From Verrucomicrobiota bacterium (GTDB lineage: Bacteria; Verrucomicrobiota; Verrucomicrobiia; Limisphaerales; UBA9464), in assembly GCA_017302195.1 (NCBI GenBank), contig JAFLEG010000026.1, positions 1 to 15,625 of the forward strand: a stretch of 15,625 bases of DNA. Reading direction: 5' to 3'. Of the stretch, positions 14,061 to 15,625 are shown piece after piece. The notes below the pieces were generated by a model. The model did no database searches. It saw only the letters and a list, made by a program, of their open reading frames with translations, and was not told the DNA's origin. Numbering within the stretch: position 1 is the stretch's first letter; each line of letters opens with the position of its first letter. The position numbers were made by a program, and so were the translations under genes.

Positions 14061-15625
14061 TCATCGTTCGACCACGAATCCGGCATCGGCCCAGTCGGCG
14101 AAATCCTCCCGGGAGCCGTTCCCGGCATCCATGGCCACCAGGCTCAGCCGCCGGGACCCGGCGGGAATGGGTACGTCGAAGCGCCAGGCCGCGGTCAGCA
14201 CCCGCATCACCGGGCTCACCGCCGCCTCGCGACCGTCAATCAGCACCTTGAAGACCACGCTCGGATGCCGGGCCAGGTTGGAGCCGTGGCTGATTTCGGT
14301 CACCTGATCGTCCGCGCCGGCCAGCCCGACAAACCGGCGAAACTCCGGCCTCAGCTCGTAAACCACCTCGCACGGGGCATGCACGCCGAGGCCGCGCTCG
14401 TAGCGCGACTGGTTGATGCGGATCGGCCCGCCGAGATTGGATCGGTCCACCTGGGGTGCCTGGGTGTTGCCGGAATACCGCACTTCCCCGGCGTAGGTGT
14501 GCCCGAACCCGACGCTGCGCACCGGTTTCAGATCGCCGAGGTACACGTCCGGTTTCGGCGGCAGCGGGCCGTTGTGCGCAAAGTATCCCTCCGACTCCAG
14601 GCACACGGCGCGGCCTTCCTGGAAGGCCGTGGCGCGCAGATGGGTTGTCCGGGAGACCTCAAACGGGCGGGTGTATCGGAGGGATTCCAAGGTCGGCGGG
14701 GAGCCGTCCAGCGTGTACCGGATCTCCGCGCCGGGCTGCAGCGGGGCAGAGAGCGTCACGACGATCGGCTGCTCGAAGAGATGGGGGCGCATGCAGGTTC
14801 CCCACGGGGCGATCCGCACCGGATCCACCACCCAGTCGGCGCTCCAGCGTCCCAACCGGGCCAGCTCCTCCTGCAGATGGATGGTGGGCGCCAGGTGCTT
14901 CTCGAAATGGGCGACGACCTGTTCGGTGTTGAGGTCGGGGGTGAACTGTCGTGCGGGGTCATATCCGGGATGGGCATCCGTCATGTCCCGGGCCAGCACA
15001 CACTGGAGGCCCGCGGTTTTCATGGCCTTCAACCCCATCGGCTTCCCGAGCAGGCAGACCTGGGTGTGGAAGCCGACGTAGATGAGATGGGTCAGGCCGA
15101 ACTTCTGACAGAGCGCATACACCTCGGCCTGGGTGTCGGGCATCCAGTCGTCGGGGCCGATGACCAGGTCCGGATGCATGCCATCCCAGCCGTAGTTGCC
15201 GCCGCACCGCTCCGCACCACAGGCGCAGCCCCCGGCATCCGGCACCGGCGGGCACGTCACCGTCACGGCGTTGGGGACCGGCACCACCGGCAGTTGGAAC
15301 ACCGCCTCCCGCTGCGGAAACCCGACATAGTTGTCCACCACGTCGCTGGGGCAGAGGAAGACCGGCATGCCCAGCTCCCGGGCGGCGGCCAGGGCCCGGT
15401 TCATCCGCGGCACGAAGGCGTCCACGCGCAGGGTGGCCGTCTTGCACCAGTGGTAATTCCAGACATCCACCGCCACCACGCCGATGCGCTTTGAATCCAC
15501 GGTTTCGCGGGTCAGCACCCGTTCGCCGGTCTCCGGATGCCGCGTCTGCAGGGTCCACTGGACCGGAACCGCCGCCACCTCGGATGCCAGGAACGACAGG
15601 AGACCGGCGGCGAGCACGGAGCAGG
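14061..15625 (-). CDS. Secreted cysteine hydrolase with CHB and NPCBM domains (5' end outside window)
   Basis: Numbering from the GTG codon at 15617 and reading to 14061, residues about 40-245 are an isochorismatase-like cysteine hydrolase. The candidate catalytic Asp51 is in VVAVDVWNYHWC and the candidate nucleophile Cys188 is in YVGFHTQVCLLGKP. A Cys-rich insert (CACGAERC, 131-138) lies between them. Residues about 278-347 resemble the chitobiase/beta-hexosaminidase C-terminal fold (IRYTLDGSPPT). Residues about 355-518 match NPCBM carbohydrate-binding modules (VYLGDLKPV, RYERGLGVHAPCEVVYEL, FKVLIDGREA, WADAGF). The architecture suggests an exported enzyme held on polysaccharide; the substrate is unknown. 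The N-terminus is hydrophobic (SVLAAGLLSFLASEVAA, a signal-peptide core), but the frame is still open at the right edge, so the true start probably lies just outside the window. Confidence 0.88.
   Translation of the reverse strand, partial: CSVLAAGLLSFLASEVAAVPVQWTLQTRHPETGERVLTRETVDSKRIGVVAVDVWNYHWCKTATLRVDAFVPRMNRALAAARELGMPVFLCPSDVVDNYVGFPQREAVFQLPVVPVPNAVTVTCPPVPDAGGCACGAERCGGNYGWDGMHPDLVIGPDDWMPDTQAEVYALCQKFGLTHLIYVGFHTQVCLLGKPMGLKAMKTAGLQCVLARDMTDAHPGYDPARQFTPDLNTEQVVAHFEKHLAPTIHLQEELARLGRWSADWVVDPVRIAPWGTCMRPHLFEQPIVVTLSAPLQPGAEIRYTLDGSPPTLESLRYTRPFEVSRTTHLRATAFQEGRAVCLESEGYFAHNGPLPPKPDVYLGDLKPVRSVGFGHTYAGEVRYSGNTQAPQVDRSNLGGPIRINQSRYERGLGVHAPCEVVYELRPEFRRFVGLAGADDQVTEISHGSNLARHPSVVFKVLIDGREAAVSPVMRVLTAAWRFDVPIPAGSRRLSLVAMDAGNGSREDFADWADAGFVVER

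Noticed and set aside
12552..15494. 980-codon open frame on the + strand, antisense to the two minus-strand genes
   Set aside because: The translation is rich in Gly, Arg, His and Pro with no domain. The minus strand has signal peptides, catalytic motifs and known folds. Long antisense frames are expected at this GC content.

Overview
The window is about 15.6 kb of GC-rich, densely coding bacterial DNA. Its gene families point to Verrucomicrobiota, probably a Limisphaerales/Pedosphaera-like lineage. The markers are a PVC-type dehydrogenase-like beta-propeller followed by a CxxCH cytochrome, secreted proteins with thrombospondin type-3 calcium repeats and a '...FFRV/AFWRV' C-terminal module, a CotH-like protein, and a secreted hydrolase with an NPCBM domain. 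This assignment is inferred from protein families. No rRNA or tRNA gene is visible.

Left part (1-3357, + strand): the 3' end of a non-ribosomal peptide synthetase (truncated adenylation domain, carrier protein, thioesterase). Its stop overlaps the start of a TauD/TfdA-type Fe(II)/2-oxoglutarate dioxygenase by 4 bases. Together they look like the terminal module and a tailoring oxygenase of a natural-product cluster that begins outside the window. The hand-read specificity code resembles glycine codes.

Middle (3580-7988, + strand): a secreted protein of unknown function, then a PVC-type dehydrogenase-like protein broken by an apparent frameshift near 6260-6290, then a separate exported protein with helical repeats and a CAQCH heme-binding domain. 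In many relatives the propeller, helical repeats and heme domain form one polypeptide. Here they are spread over consecutive reading frames. A Uma2-family PD-(D/E)xK protein lies convergent at 8072-8653.

8654-11035: a gene-poor stretch with an inverted repeat built from CCTTTGTG-like units. The right arm of the repeat is interrupted by a group II intron that looks complete. The intron spans about 8967-10951, starts with GTGCG, encodes a reverse transcriptase/maturase without a visible endonuclease domain, and ends with recognisable domains V and VI. EBS1/IBS1 and a plausible EBS2/IBS2 pairing fix its boundaries.

Right part: a membrane-anchored CotH-like protein on + (11036-12628) converges on two minus-strand genes. 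One is a secreted TSP3-repeat protein (12669-13961). The other is a secreted cysteine-hydrolase (isochorismatase-like) protein fused to a chitobiase-C-like domain and an NPCBM carbohydrate-binding domain, cut by the right edge of the window.
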